Shown here: one piece after another, positions 32,360 to 40,439 of the stretch
How the letters are laid out: each line of letters opens with the position of its first letter
How positions within the stretch are numbered: position 1 is the stretch's first letter
Assembly: GCF_042680805.1 (NCBI RefSeq)
Contig: NZ_JBHUEM010000028.1
Location: 62,001 to 126,000 of the forward strand
Reading direction: 5' to 3'
Origin: Bacillus_CJ salitolerans
GTDB taxonomy: Bacteria; Bacillota; Bacilli; Bacillales; SA4
DNA: 64,000 nucleotides
Notes under the pieces: generated by a model
Told to the model about the DNA's origin: nothing
Seen by the model: the letters and a program-made list of their open reading frames with translations, nothing else
Databases searched by the model: none
Program-made: the position numbers and the translations under genes

Positions 32360-33262
32360 GTGGATGGAACATTAATTCAGATCAGAGAAAAAGGTTTGTA
32401 CGTTGAAGAATATGGCCAAAAAGATAAACCACCTGTACTTTATTTGCACGGTGGACCAGGAGAAAGCTGCTTTGATTTTACTTATCATCAAAGAGAGAGA
32501 CTAGAAAATTATTTTCGAGTTATTGCTATAGATCAACGAGGTGTTTGCCGTTCGGAGATAATAGGGGAGGAGGAGAGTTTCTCATTAGACGACATTATTG
32601 AGGATTGTGAAGCCTTAAGGAAGCATCTAAAGATTAACAAATGGTCAATAATTGGACATTCCTTTGGGGGATTTCTCGCACTTCTCTATGCATCAAAATT
32701 CCCAAACTCAATTGATAAAATCATTTTTGAATGCCCAACCTTTGATTTTGCTCTTACATCAAGATTTTTACTAAAGAAGACAGCGATGCTTGCAAGGAAG
32801 TATGGAAATGAGGACCTAGCAAATAGATGTATGGATTTATCTAGGAACCAAGAAGTGACACCGAAGGAACTAACCGAGGGATATATGAACCTTAGTGATG
32901 AGCTTGGTGAAAATAGAATGGAAATATACAGATACATAAATGATAACCCAACAGATTATCATTCAGCCTATACCGACGAGGAATGGGACAAGTTCTATGA
33001 TCGATCTGACATTCACTATAACCGATTACAGTCGGAAGGGAAAATATATGAATCATTATTAACTAAGATTAAAGAAGTGAAGCGACCAATGCTGTTAATG
33101 ACAACTGAACATGATGCAGCAACGTGTGAGATCCATATCGATACGTTTAAAAAGGACGCTGCAATCGGGCAAGTATATCACTTTATGAACTGCGGGCATA
33201 CACCGCATTACGAACAACCAGATGAATTTACGAAAGTCGTAGTAGATTTTTTAACCATGTAA
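32360..33262 (+). CDS. alpha/beta hydrolase, proline iminopeptidase (S33)-like
   Basis: 300 residues with the alpha/beta hydrolase core. The oxyanion motif VLYLHGGPGES and the DQRGVCRSE stretch are typical of S33 proline iminopeptidases, the nucleophile elbow is IIGHSFGGFLALLYA (Ser about 106), and the late acidic and His members are in TTEHDAATCE and NCGHTPHYEQP. AGAGG nine bases before GTG 32360 defines the start. The longer frame upstream runs through the terminator and is not coding. It would release an N-terminal residue or hydrolyse a small ester or amide; cytoplasmic. Confidence 0.87.
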   Translation: MDGTLIQIREKGLYVEEYGQKDKPPVLYLHGGPGESCFDFTYHQRERLENYFRVIAIDQRGVCRSEIIGEEESFSLDDIIEDCEALRKHLKINKWSIIGHSFGGFLALLYASKFPNSIDKIIFECPTFDFALTSRFLLKKTAMLARKYGNEDLANRCMDLSRNQEVTPKELTEGYMNLSDELGENRMEIYRYINDNPTDYHSAYTDEEWDKFYDRSDIHYNRLQSEGKIYESLLTKIKEVKRPMLLMTTEHDAATCEIHIDTFKKDAAIGQVYHFMNCGHTPHYEQPDEFTKVVVDFLTM

Positions 33263-33333
33263 GGTATTCCGACTACTTTAATGGAGCAAGGATGTTGACA
33301 TACAATTTTTGATAGTAACATGGGGGAACATAG

Positions 33334-33786
33334 ATGAGTTACGTAATGGAATTAAGAGAATTAGTGGGTCATAGACCCTTATTACTACCAGGTTCAGTTG
33401 TTATCATTTTAAATGAAGATCATCAAATACTATTACAACATAGACATGATGGAGATTGGGGATTACCTGGTGGTCTAATGGAATTAGGTGAAAGTTTAGA
33501 AGATACTGCAAGGAGAGAAGTGAAAGAAGAAACAGGTCTAGATATTGGCGAACTGGAATTACTAGGTGTTTTCTCTGGACCTGACTATTACTTAAAGCTA
33601 CCTAATGGTGACGAATTATATTCAGTAACGGCTGTATATTTAGCTCATGAATCAAAAGGTACGATCAAAATGGATAGAAATGAGTCAATCGATTTACAGT
33701 ACTTTACTTGTAATGAATTACCTGAAGGGTTAAATGAGGAAACCCGTAATTACCTAGAACCTTATCTTAAGAAGATTGCTAAGTAA
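33334..33786 (+). CDS. NUDIX hydrolase, MutT-like
   Basis: 150 residues. The full NUDIX box is GLMELGESLEDTARREVKEE followed by TGLD, placed after the strand HDGDWGLPGG. The N-terminal part (ELRELVGHRPLLLPGSVVII) is that of the Bacillus MutT-like group with a short lead helix. Hydrolysis of nucleotide-linked diphosphates is expected; the YLKLPNGDELYSVTAVY stretch resembles ADP-ribose or dNTP hydrolases, but the substrate is undetermined. It stands alone with its own terminator. Confidence 0.87.
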   Translation: MSYVMELRELVGHRPLLLPGSVVIILNEDHQILLQHRHDGDWGLPGGLMELGESLEDTARREVKEETGLDIGELELLGVFSGPDYYLKLPNGDELYSVTAVYLAHESKGTIKMDRNESIDLQYFTCNELPEGLNEETRNYLEPYLKKIAK

Positions 33787-33808
33787 TGTAGCGATATGAA
33801 AAGAGTTT

Positions 33809-33842
33809 AAAAAACCTACTTTGAGCGAAAAGTAGGTTTTTT
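33809..33842 (+). terminator. terminator of the NUDIX gene
   Basis: AAAAAACCTACTTT pairs with AAAGTAGGTTTTTT around GAGCG. Confidence 0.9.
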
Positions 33843-33903
33843 GGAAGAATATGAAATGATAAGTTTTGATTGTGCCATATTTTACACTGTGGTTTAGTAA
33901 ACA

Positions 33904-33950
33904 GAATCCAGCGCTCAGCCAAGATTTTCATCTTACTTGAGGTCAGATAA
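33904..33950 (+). repeat. multi-hairpin element, copy 4 (left end only)
   Basis: GAATCCAGCGCTCAGCCAAG, GATTTTCATC and CTTGAGGTCAGATAA correspond to the left third of the full elements. The remainder is replaced by the GTTGCTGATAAA array. Confidence 0.6.
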
Positions 33951-33977
33951 AGTATGGATCTGTCCGTAACCCAAAAA

Positions 33978-34152
33978 GTTGATGATAAAATAGGATAGTT
34001 GCTGATAAATGCCTTGAAGTTGCTGATAAAAATGGCAAAGCTGCTGATAACCCAAAAAGTTGATGATAAATACGAAAAGTTGCTGATAAAATCAGAAAGT
34101 TGCTGATAAATTTCAAAGGGTTGCTGATAAAATGAATGAAGTTGCTGATAGA
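33978..34152. repeat. second GTTGCTGATAAA array
   Basis: About nine units of GTTGCTGATAA or GTTGATGATAAA with variable 7-11 base linkers. It contains an internal longer duplication (CCCAAAAAGTTGATGATAAA occurs twice). From 34.16 to 34.4 kb nothing else is recognisable. Confidence 0.8.
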
Positions 34153-34400
34153 CTTCTATAATGATAAGACAAGATCAATTTTTTAATGGTATGAAAGCAA
34201 ATTTTCCTCTAAAGAGACGCTGTCCTTAACTAAAATTCTTTGAAATCGTAAAAAGTAACCCTATTTCATTAAAATAATTTAGTATAACTTTCCTAACATA
34301 TTCACACTGGGTCCGGAGACTTGGTGCTAGCCAAGTTTTTCTAAATTATTTAGAAAGTATAAAAGTTTTCAGCAAGAGAATGGGCTAGTGACTTGGAATT

Positions 34401-34590
34401 CCAGTTCCAGCACCCAGCCAGGATGAAATGGTTACGATCTTTGCCATTTCATCCTACTCGAGGGAAAAGGAAAAATCACTTGTTCCATGGTTCATATAAG
34501 CTGTCATGAATAAAAGGGAAAACCACCTTTTTTCATGACAGTACATTTGCTATGCCTGAGGCTAAACGGGATGCCCTGAGCCTTTTGTTC
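34401..34590 (+). repeat. multi-hairpin intergenic element, copy 5
   Basis: A full-length copy starting CCAGTTCCAGCACCCAGCC and ending GCTAAACGGGATGCCCTGAGCC plus TTTTGTTC. It carries GATGAAATGG/CCATTTCATC and the nested CTGTCATG...AAAAGG...CCTTTT...CATGACAG stem. It ends 15 bases from the HAD gene stop. Confidence 0.85.
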
Positions 34591-34604
34591 CCTATTATCA
34601 GATG

Positions 34605-35405
34605 CTACTTCTGAAGAGCTTTATTTAGTATATCTACTATTGGCAATAATTCTTCAAGATGGTGGATTTCATAATCAGGGACTACGTGCGTTTTTTCTTT
34701 GTTGTCTCGATTAATCCAGACTGATTTCATTCCTGCTCGAGAAGCACCGAGGATGTCTGTCATTAAATTATCTCCGACCATGATTGCTTCATTACTTGAT
34801 ACCCTTATCGTCTGTAAGGCGTGCTCAAAAATCGAGGAATCTGGTTTTCCTATTCCGAAAGCTCCTGAGATGACAATATGATCAAAATAAGGAGCGAGTT
34901 CAGGGGTAATCGTAAGCTTTGTGTTTTGTAAGTCAGGGGAACCATTAGTTAATAATAAAAGCTTATAATTTCCTTTTAAATGCTCTAGAATCGTAAAGGT
35001 ATCTTCATAAACAAACGGATGATTTCGGCGCTCGAGAGGAAATTGCTCAGCAAGCGTATAGCCAAACCCTTCATCATTAATTCCAAACTGCTTCAGTCCT
35101 CTTGTCCATGCCTCTTTCCGGTACGTAGGGATAATTTCTTTCAACTTCCGAAAGGACTCATGGTCATCTGAAAAATTCCCCCATAAGCCTTCGAACGGGT
35201 TAATTCCAATCATTCTCGTAAACTCATACGTTTCATAGGAGGCGTAAAGAAGAGTTGCTTCTTGTCTGACAGCCTTCTCAAGCTCATCTGTCGGTATTCC
35301 ATACTTCTCCTCAGCCAATTGGCATGTAGCGGCAAAAGCTTCCTGAACACTCTTTTGATCCCATAATAACGTATCATCAAGATCGAAAAACACGGCTTTG
35401 ATCAA
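34605..35405 (-). CDS. HAD-superfamily hydrolase (subfamily IA)
   Basis: 266 residues with all four HAD motifs: AVFFDLDDTLL (nucleophile and acid Asp), LLLLTNGSPD (motif II Thr), the lysine in GAFGIGKPDSSIF, and VGDNLMTDILGASRAG (motif IV acidic pair). The helical cap between residues 20 and 105 marks subfamily IA phosphatases of the YfnB type. TTG 35405 lies eight bases after AAGGAG; the GTG and TTG just upstream overlap or crowd that site. A small phosphorylated metabolite is the likely substrate. Confidence 0.88.
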   Translation of the reverse strand: MIKAVFFDLDDTLLWDQKSVQEAFAATCQLAEEKYGIPTDELEKAVRQEATLLYASYETYEFTRMIGINPFEGLWGNFSDDHESFRKLKEIIPTYRKEAWTRGLKQFGINDEGFGYTLAEQFPLERRNHPFVYEDTFTILEHLKGNYKLLLLTNGSPDLQNTKLTITPELAPYFDHIVISGAFGIGKPDSSIFEHALQTIRVSSNEAIMVGDNLMTDILGASRAGMKSVWINRDNKEKTHVVPDYEIHHLEELLPIVDILNKALQK

Positions 35406-35469
35406 TTTCAACACTCCTTATAAATACGTATTTTGTTTCTGTTATCCTATTACATCTTGAAGTGGATTT

Positions 35470-35686
35470 ATCCCGTTCCAACTGGCGCTAAGACCCCCAC
35501 TTCAAAACTTTAGATGAATCGAGAAATTTAAGTGGGGGATAAGCGCGAGTAAGAACCCGATAATATGAACACAGACTAAGATCGCCACATCCTGTGGCAA
35601 CGTCTGTGTGACCCACATCATGCGGGCCGGGGCTAACAATCAGTGGGGGATGAGGAAAACCGCCACTGATTGAAGTTTCACTTTAT
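35470..35686 (+). ncRNA. multi-hairpin RNA-like element A, resembling an IS200/IS605 guide-RNA scaffold
   Basis: Successive stems are visible: GCGCT..CCCCCACTT with AAGTGGGGG..AGCGC; ACACAGAC around GCCACA/TGTGGC closing with GTCTGTGT; CCCACAT/ATGCGGG; and ATCAGTGG/CCACTGAT. It ends GAAGTTTCACTTTAT. The latter two thirds recur at 40345. The nested-stem layout and sharp 3' boundary resemble reRNA (omega RNA) at transposon right ends, but no tnpA or tnpB is present, so the assignment is tentative. Confidence 0.5.
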
Positions 35687-35775
35687 GGGTGAACTATTGG
35701 CAAGTTGCTTTCGATTGAACATTCTATGGTGGATTAACGTGTGTCGTTCCTTTCCGAAAAATAGGGATTTTTCGG

Positions 35776-35805
35776 AAAAAAGAGGGAATGCATAGATGCA
35801 CTCCC
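35776..35805 (-). terminator. terminator of the MFS gene
   Basis: On the minus strand GGGAGTGCA-tcta-TGCATTCCC is followed by TCTTTTTT. A second hairpin (CCGAAAAAT/ATTTTTCGG) lies just beyond. Confidence 0.75.
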
Positions 35806-35823
35806 TTTCATTTTATCATCTCG

Positions 35824-37032
35824 TTACTTGGCATGAACAACTTCCTTCTCCACAGAATGCTTATATTTTCTTGTATTCAAGTAGGCCGTTGTCAGTGCCA
35901 CTAAGAGCAATAACCCTGTAAGAAAAAATAAGCTTTGCATAGGCACGAATCCACCGAGGAATCCTCCCATCATCGGACCGATCATAGCACCGATTTGAGT
36001 TGACGTTTGATTCAAGCTAAACGCTCTGCCCCGGAATTCTTCTGGAGTGGATTGCACAACTAATCCATTTAGTGCTGGGAAGACGGAGCAGAAGAAGATT
36101 CCATACACAAACCGAATAATGGAGAAGCCTATAATACCGCTAAATAAAATTTGGGCGAAGGTGCCTAATGCACCGCCGAGAAGACCAATAAACAGAACAC
36201 GATGAAAACCGACCTTATCTGCCCACTTCCCCCAGTACGGGGCAAAGAAAGCACTAGCAATACCAGGGATTGAGATGACAAAGCCTGTAAGTAACGAGGC
36301 ATATTCTGATGTTCCCCCTAATTTTGCTATATGTAAAGGTAGGATTGGCTCAAGTGTCATGATGGCACAGCTGGCTATCAGGGTTAGAATCAATACAAGA
36401 AAGAAGGGACGATTTTGCACGGCCAATTGAAAATCCTTTCGTATCGATCCTTTACCTTTACTTGGTGTAAAGTTTTCTTCTTTTACCCATAAGACGATCA
36501 AGATGGTCGCAAATCCAACAATGATACCAGCGCTAGCAAAGGCCCACCTGTTCCCGACGAGTTCTGCCATTCCGCCACCTAGTAAAGGTCCCATAATCAT
36601 TCCTGTTGCAGTGGCAGAAGAGATAAGCGAAAGAGCATATCCAACCTTTTCTCTCGGTGTATTTGTACCGATCAACGTAATCGCTCCAGGAATAAATCCA
36701 CTCAATAATCCTTGCATGATACGGAGGGCTAGTATTTGATACGGATTTGTAACAAAGGCCATTAATGTATAAACGAAAAAGAGGGCAATTCCTGCCCGAA
36801 TAATCATAGGCTTTCTTCCATATTTGTCCGAAATATTGCCCCATATAGGTGTAGCAATCGCACCTGCAAAAAACGCTGAGCTATAGATAAGTCCTGACCA
36901 CATTTCTGTATGTTCATGTACACCGATTTGTAAAAGAAAAATCGGTAAAAAAGGAATGACCATTGAAAAACTAGCTGCTGTAAAAAAGACACCAATCCAA
37001 AGAACATATAGATTCCGTTTCCATGTTTCCAT
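35824..37032 (-). CDS. MFS transporter, DHA1-type multidrug efflux
   Basis: About 402 residues with twelve membrane segments. MFS motif A appears as GNISDKYGRKPMI in the loop between helices 2 and 3, its repeat as GKWADKVGFHRVLF in the second half, and motif C as SATATGMIMGPLLGG in helix 5, marking a drug/proton antiporter. The tail is His/Lys-rich. ATG 37032 lies 12 bases after AGGAG; ATG 37044 overlaps that site. It is monocistronic, and no regulator is adjacent. Substrate unknown. Confidence 0.87.
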   Translation of the reverse strand: METWKRNLYVLWIGVFFTAASFSMVIPFLPIFLLQIGVHEHTEMWSGLIYSSAFFAGAIATPIWGNISDKYGRKPMIIRAGIALFFVYTLMAFVTNPYQILALRIMQGLLSGFIPGAITLIGTNTPREKVGYALSLISSATATGMIMGPLLGGGMAELVGNRWAFASAGIIVGFATILIVLWVKEENFTPSKGKGSIRKDFQLAVQNRPFFLVLILTLIASCAIMTLEPILPLHIAKLGGTSEYASLLTGFVISIPGIASAFFAPYWGKWADKVGFHRVLFIGLLGGALGTFAQILFSGIIGFSIIRFVYGIFFCSVFPALNGLVVQSTPEEFRGRAFSLNQTSTQIGAMIGPMMGGFLGGFVPMQSLFFLTGLLLLVALTTAYLNTRKYKHSVEKEVVHAK

Positions 37033-37167
37033 GCTACTATACATCTCCTAGGGAAACTTCAAATTTTATTAGACCTATCGTACCACAGAAATTATTTATT
37101 TCATATATCGAAATATTCGGATTCGGAAATATTTTTTTCAACTTATTTGGGAAATTTTAAATAACAA

Positions 37168-37204
37168 GAAAAGGGAAGATTCTATCCGAAGTAGAATCTT
37201 CCCT
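37168..37204 (-). terminator. terminator of the EamA gene
   Basis: GGGAAGATTCTA and its complement with a CTTCGGA loop, followed on the minus strand by CTTTTC, directly after the stop. Confidence 0.8.
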
Positions 37205-37208
37205 TTGT

Positions 37209-38081
37209 TCATATAATCAAGCATGCGGTTCCAATGGTTATGAAGATTGCCCCTACAATTGTATGTTTCGTAGGCTTTTCTTTTAAGATGATAAAGCTCA
37301 AAATCATGGTTAGCACGACACTAAACTTGTCGATAGGATTGACGACACTCACCTTACCTAGGGCAAGGGCCCCAAAATAGCATAGCCATGATAATCCTGT
37401 TGCAGCACCTGACAGGATAAGAAACGTAAATGATTTTTTGGATATTTTTTTAAGCTCAGGTAAGGTTCCTTGAAACAGTACGATCCCCCAAGAAAAGATA
37501 ATAATGACAACGGTTCGAATAAAGGTGGCCACATTAGAATCAACATCGTCAATTCCGATTTTCGCCAATATATTTGTAAGAGCTGCAAAGATAGCGGAAA
37601 GGATGGCGAGAAATAGATACGACTTCGTATTGAACACCTTGTTCTTCGCTTTCTTCTTCTTCTTATCTCTTCCAATTAACACGAAGGTTCCAATCGAGAT
37701 AATGATTCCTCCCGTTATGACAAAGGGTGTAGCAGGCTCTTTTAGAATGATAAACGATAAGAGGATCGTTAAAACGACACTTGCTTTATCAATTGGGACT
37801 ACTTTTGATACATCGCCAATTTGAATCGCTTTAAAAAAGCATAACCAAGATAAACCCGTTGTTAATCCGGATAGGACTAGGAATAATAACGAATACATAG
37901 AAACACTTGTAAGATTCTCAGTTTGTCCGGTGATGACAACCATTAAAAAAGCCATGAGTAAAACGACAACTGTTCGGACAGCTGTCGCCAAATTCGAATT
38001 CACCTTTTCGATTCCAATTTTCGCTAAGATGGCAGTAAATGAAGCAAATAAAGCCGCTAATAGTGCGAGGATGATACTCAT
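37209..38081 (-). CDS. EamA (DMT superfamily) transporter with two near-repeated halves
   Basis: 290 residues, ten predicted helices in two EamA domains of about 140 residues. The halves match each other closely: ILAKIGIEKVNSNLATAVRT versus ILAKIGIDDVDSNVATFIRT, LSGLTTGLSWLCFFKAI versus LSGAATGLSWLCYFGAL, and VPIDKASVVLTILLSFIILK versus NPIDKFSVVLTMILSFIILK. They are joined by a very basic linker (RDKKKKKAKNK). The single-domain relatives are about 140 residues, so this is a fused duplication. Export of metabolites is the usual role. A GAGAGG site precedes the ATG. Confidence 0.87.
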   Translation of the reverse strand: MSIILALLAALFASFTAILAKIGIEKVNSNLATAVRTVVVLLMAFLMVVITGQTENLTSVSMYSLLFLVLSGLTTGLSWLCFFKAIQIGDVSKVVPIDKASVVLTILLSFIILKEPATPFVITGGIIISIGTFVLIGRDKKKKKAKNKVFNTKSYLFLAILSAIFAALTNILAKIGIDDVDSNVATFIRTVVIIIFSWGIVLFQGTLPELKKISKKSFTFLILSGAATGLSWLCYFGALALGKVSVVNPIDKFSVVLTMILSFIILKEKPTKHTIVGAIFITIGTACLII

Positions 38082-38148
38082 ATTACCTCTCCAAGTCTTT
38101 TTCTACTATCGATTAACTAGTATTCCATTTAGGGGTTATTTTATCATA

Positions 38149-38210
38149 GATACGTCGTATTTTGATGCTGAAAATCACCGATACGTCGTATTTTGATGCT
38201 GAAAATCACC
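38149..38210. repeat. perfect 31-bp tandem duplication upstream of the EamA gene
   Basis: Two identical abutting 31-base units, each containing the dyad ATACGTCGTAT and TTGATGCTGAAAATCACC. They lie 68 bases upstream of the minus-strand start, in its likely promoter. From 38.21 to 38.5 kb I see nothing I can name. Confidence 0.9.
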
Positions 38211-38499
38211 AAAAATATTATTTTTGGCGCTCAAGAGTAATTTGTATTACTTTTAAGGGTGCGCTAAGTGGAAAAATAAAAATGTTTGGATTAGAAAAGA
38301 GCTGTTTACAGTAGCTATAACTCCCTCGGTCCCAACTACGTACCTACCGATATGACGACACAACGGGTAGCAAGCGGATGTTGAAAGTGGTCTGTTCTCG
38401 ACTCCTGTGACCTATGATAAACTAACAAATGAGTGAAAAATGGCATATCAACTAAATCATAACAATTTAGGAATAAGTCTTTGCAGAGGAGATGTCACA

Positions 38500-39066
38500 T
38501 TGAAATTGATAGAGGAAAAATTTGAATTTGTTTCAGAAACAGAAAGATTAGTTATCAGACCATTAAAGAAAGCCGACTATGCAAATTGGTTAAATGAATT
38601 TGAAAACCGATATCCATCTCAAAACCGCCACGATTTAGGAAAAATAGATATGAGTGAATGCACACAGGAGTGGTTTCATAATCTGGTAGATAAACATCAA
38701 GAGTTAGCACTTCAAGATACCGCTTACGTATTTGGTGTGTTTAGAAAAGAAGAAGGTACACATCTAGGTATGGTAGATTTCTCAACCTTAGCCAGAGACG
38801 ATTTCCAATGGGGAAGGATTGGATATACGATCCATAATCAGTTTTGGAGAAAGGGTTACGGCCAAGAAGCGGTAAAAGGAGCTCTTCATCTTGCTTTTAC
38901 ACAGTTGAAATTCCATCGCATTGAAGCCCATATCAACCTTGATAATACATCTTCGATGAAGTTAGCTGAAGCAGTAGGGATGGAGTTCGAATGCATTCGC
39001 AAAGGGTTTATATACGAAAATGATGAATGGACGGACCATTTGGTTTATTACAAAAACTCAAAGTAA
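38500..39066 (+). CDS. GNAT N-acetyltransferase, RimJ/RimL-like
   Basis: 188 residues. Opening ETERLVIRPLKKADYANWLN is the RimJ/RimL style, motif A with the acetyl-CoA loop is RIGYTIHNQFWRKGYGQEAV, and motif B is FHRIEAHINLDNTSSMKLAE followed by AVGMEFECIRKGFIYENDEW. GAGGAG eight bases before TTG 38500 marks the start; the upstream ATG frame has no such site. It acetylates an amine, possibly a protein N-terminus or a small molecule. Monocistronic. Confidence 0.87.
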   Translation: MKLIEEKFEFVSETERLVIRPLKKADYANWLNEFENRYPSQNRHDLGKIDMSECTQEWFHNLVDKHQELALQDTAYVFGVFRKEEGTHLGMVDFSTLARDDFQWGRIGYTIHNQFWRKGYGQEAVKGALHLAFTQLKFHRIEAHINLDNTSSMKLAEAVGMEFECIRKGFIYENDEWTDHLVYYKNSK

Positions 39067-39329
39067 TCTATAGTAATTGAACAAAACGGAGTTCCCAATC
39101 TTATTAAAAAATCAATTCTTATAGTTGAAAGAAAGCTTGTTCAAAAATAGCTCATAACCTGCTGAATTCTATATGAAAAGATTTCTTGGAATATTTTATA
39201 AAAACAAAAAGAAGGGATTACAATTTCATGAGCCCCTTCTTTTAATATCAGTAATAGGATTAACAGTTGGTAAAACGCATCATATACTAAATCCTGATCG
39301 AAAACATTTAATAAATTTAAATCTATTAC

Positions 39330-39572
39330 TTATGCTAGACCAAAGCCAATTAAACCTAAAAATAATCCACTTGTAATTAGTATTATACCTACAAAGACTC
39401 CTATATCGATGCCAATGTTAATCGAAATTAGACAGATGAATCCGCCAGCAAGAATAAAAACAATGCCTAATCCTAGATAGGCAGAGAATGGCTTGGAGCT
39501 AAGAGAAGAGCGATAATAATAGGCAACTATTAAAAGTATAAAGAGAATAAAAAATAAAGTCGAAAGAACCAT
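39330..39572 (-). CDS. 80-residue membrane protein of unknown function
   Basis: Three hydrophobic segments (VLSTLFFILFILLIVAYYY, YLGLGIVFILAGGFICLIS and VGIILITSGLFLGLIGFG) linked by short Ser/Lys or Asn loops. AGGAGG lies 11 bases before the ATG at 39572. The glycine-rich helices suggest a compact or oligomeric membrane protein. I recognise no family with confidence. The flanking 39.07-39.33 kb has no gene. Confidence 0.55.
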   Translation of the reverse strand: MVLSTLFFILFILLIVAYYYRSSLSSKPFSAYLGLGIVFILAGGFICLISINIGIDIGVFVGIILITSGLFLGLIGFGLA

Positions 39573-39688
39573 TTGTCTTGTTACCTCCTCTTACTCAATA
39601 ATAAACTTTAGCGATTTTGTCATTCTACGATACTAGAAGTCGATTAGAAGATAAATAAGGGGGCAGTTTGCCCCGACTTTTCTTCACT

Positions 39689-40258
39689 TCAACGAACAAC
39701 ATAATACGTAATCCCCACCACTATAATAATCGATAACACAAAGCCAAGAATGACACCTAGAATGATGGAGTTTTGGGTGTACCCCTTAAATTCTTCTGGT
39801 GATTGGTGTTTATCCACCTTCCTAATATGAAGAAACATACCTAAATTTAATACGATTAGCAAAATAAATATGATAAATACGATAAATCCTAGTTCGAAGG
39901 GAAAAGCTGAATACGTGGATGCACGATTTAGATAAGCTTGGAAAAACATGATACCACTTAGAAACAACGTAGTATAGGCGTTTAGCTTTCGCTGTTTAAA
40001 CCATTCAGGGCCCATCTTCTTCTTTTCATACACATTGACTTTTTCAAAAATCGGAAAAATAGATTTAGTCGAATTCCTTCTTACAAAGGCAACAATTGAT
40101 TGTACTAAAATCATTGCACCAAGGATTAAGAATAGCTGAGTTTGCGTAATCTCTAAAACGCTAATGGCAGAAAAATAACAAAGTAAGACTAATAGAATAA
40201 GAGCGTTTGTTATCATGATTTGATGTATTCTCATTTTGAGGATGTCTTTTTGTTCCAC
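39689..40258 (-). CDS. 189-residue integral membrane protein of unknown function
   Basis: About five membrane helices (residues 14-32, 40-58, 95-112, 120-142 and 166-188) with a basic cytoplasmic loop containing EKVNVYEKKKMGPEWFKQRK and a second loop HIRKVDKHQSPEEFKGY. GGAGAGGATC precedes the ATG at 40258. No motif identifies a family. It is transcribed in the same direction as the small membrane gene downstream, but a gap of over 100 bases separates them. Confidence 0.6.
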   Translation of the reverse strand: MEQKDILKMRIHQIMITNALILLVLLCYFSAISVLEITQTQLFLILGAMILVQSIVAFVRRNSTKSIFPIFEKVNVYEKKKMGPEWFKQRKLNAYTTLFLSGIMFFQAYLNRASTYSAFPFELGFIVFIIFILLIVLNLGMFLHIRKVDKHQSPEEFKGYTQNSIILGVILGFVLSIIIVVGITYYVVR

Positions 40259-40344
40259 TTGATCCTCTCCTTCTATTACAAGTGTTCATCCAAAATATTA
40301 CATTTCTACTGTAACATAAACTAACATCAGTTAGAACCCTATAT

Positions 40345-40439
40345 AGGAACACAGACTAAAGTCGCCACCTCCTGTGGCAACGTCTGTAACCCACAGTGTG
40401 GGGCGGGAAAAGCCCCCACTGATTAAAGTTTCACTTTAT
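40345..40439 (+). ncRNA. multi-hairpin RNA-like element B, second copy of the 35.5-kb scaffold
   Basis: GAACACAGACTAAAGTCGCC, GCCACCTCCTGTGGC, AACGTCTGT, CCCACAGTGTGGGG and CCCCCACTGATTAAAGTTTC align with element A, ending at the same CACTTTAT. The first GCGCT hairpin is absent. The last 17 bases overlap the final codons of the LuxR-type gene on the other strand. Confidence 0.5.

Noticed and set aside
33978..34152. Possible CRISPR array
   Set aside because: Repeat cores are only about 12 bases and degenerate, linkers 7-11 bases, and there are no cas genes in the window.
39173..39376. 67-residue plus-strand frame
   Set aside because: No ribosome-binding site, low-complexity hydrophobic/Lys composition, and it overlaps a better-supported minus-strand gene.
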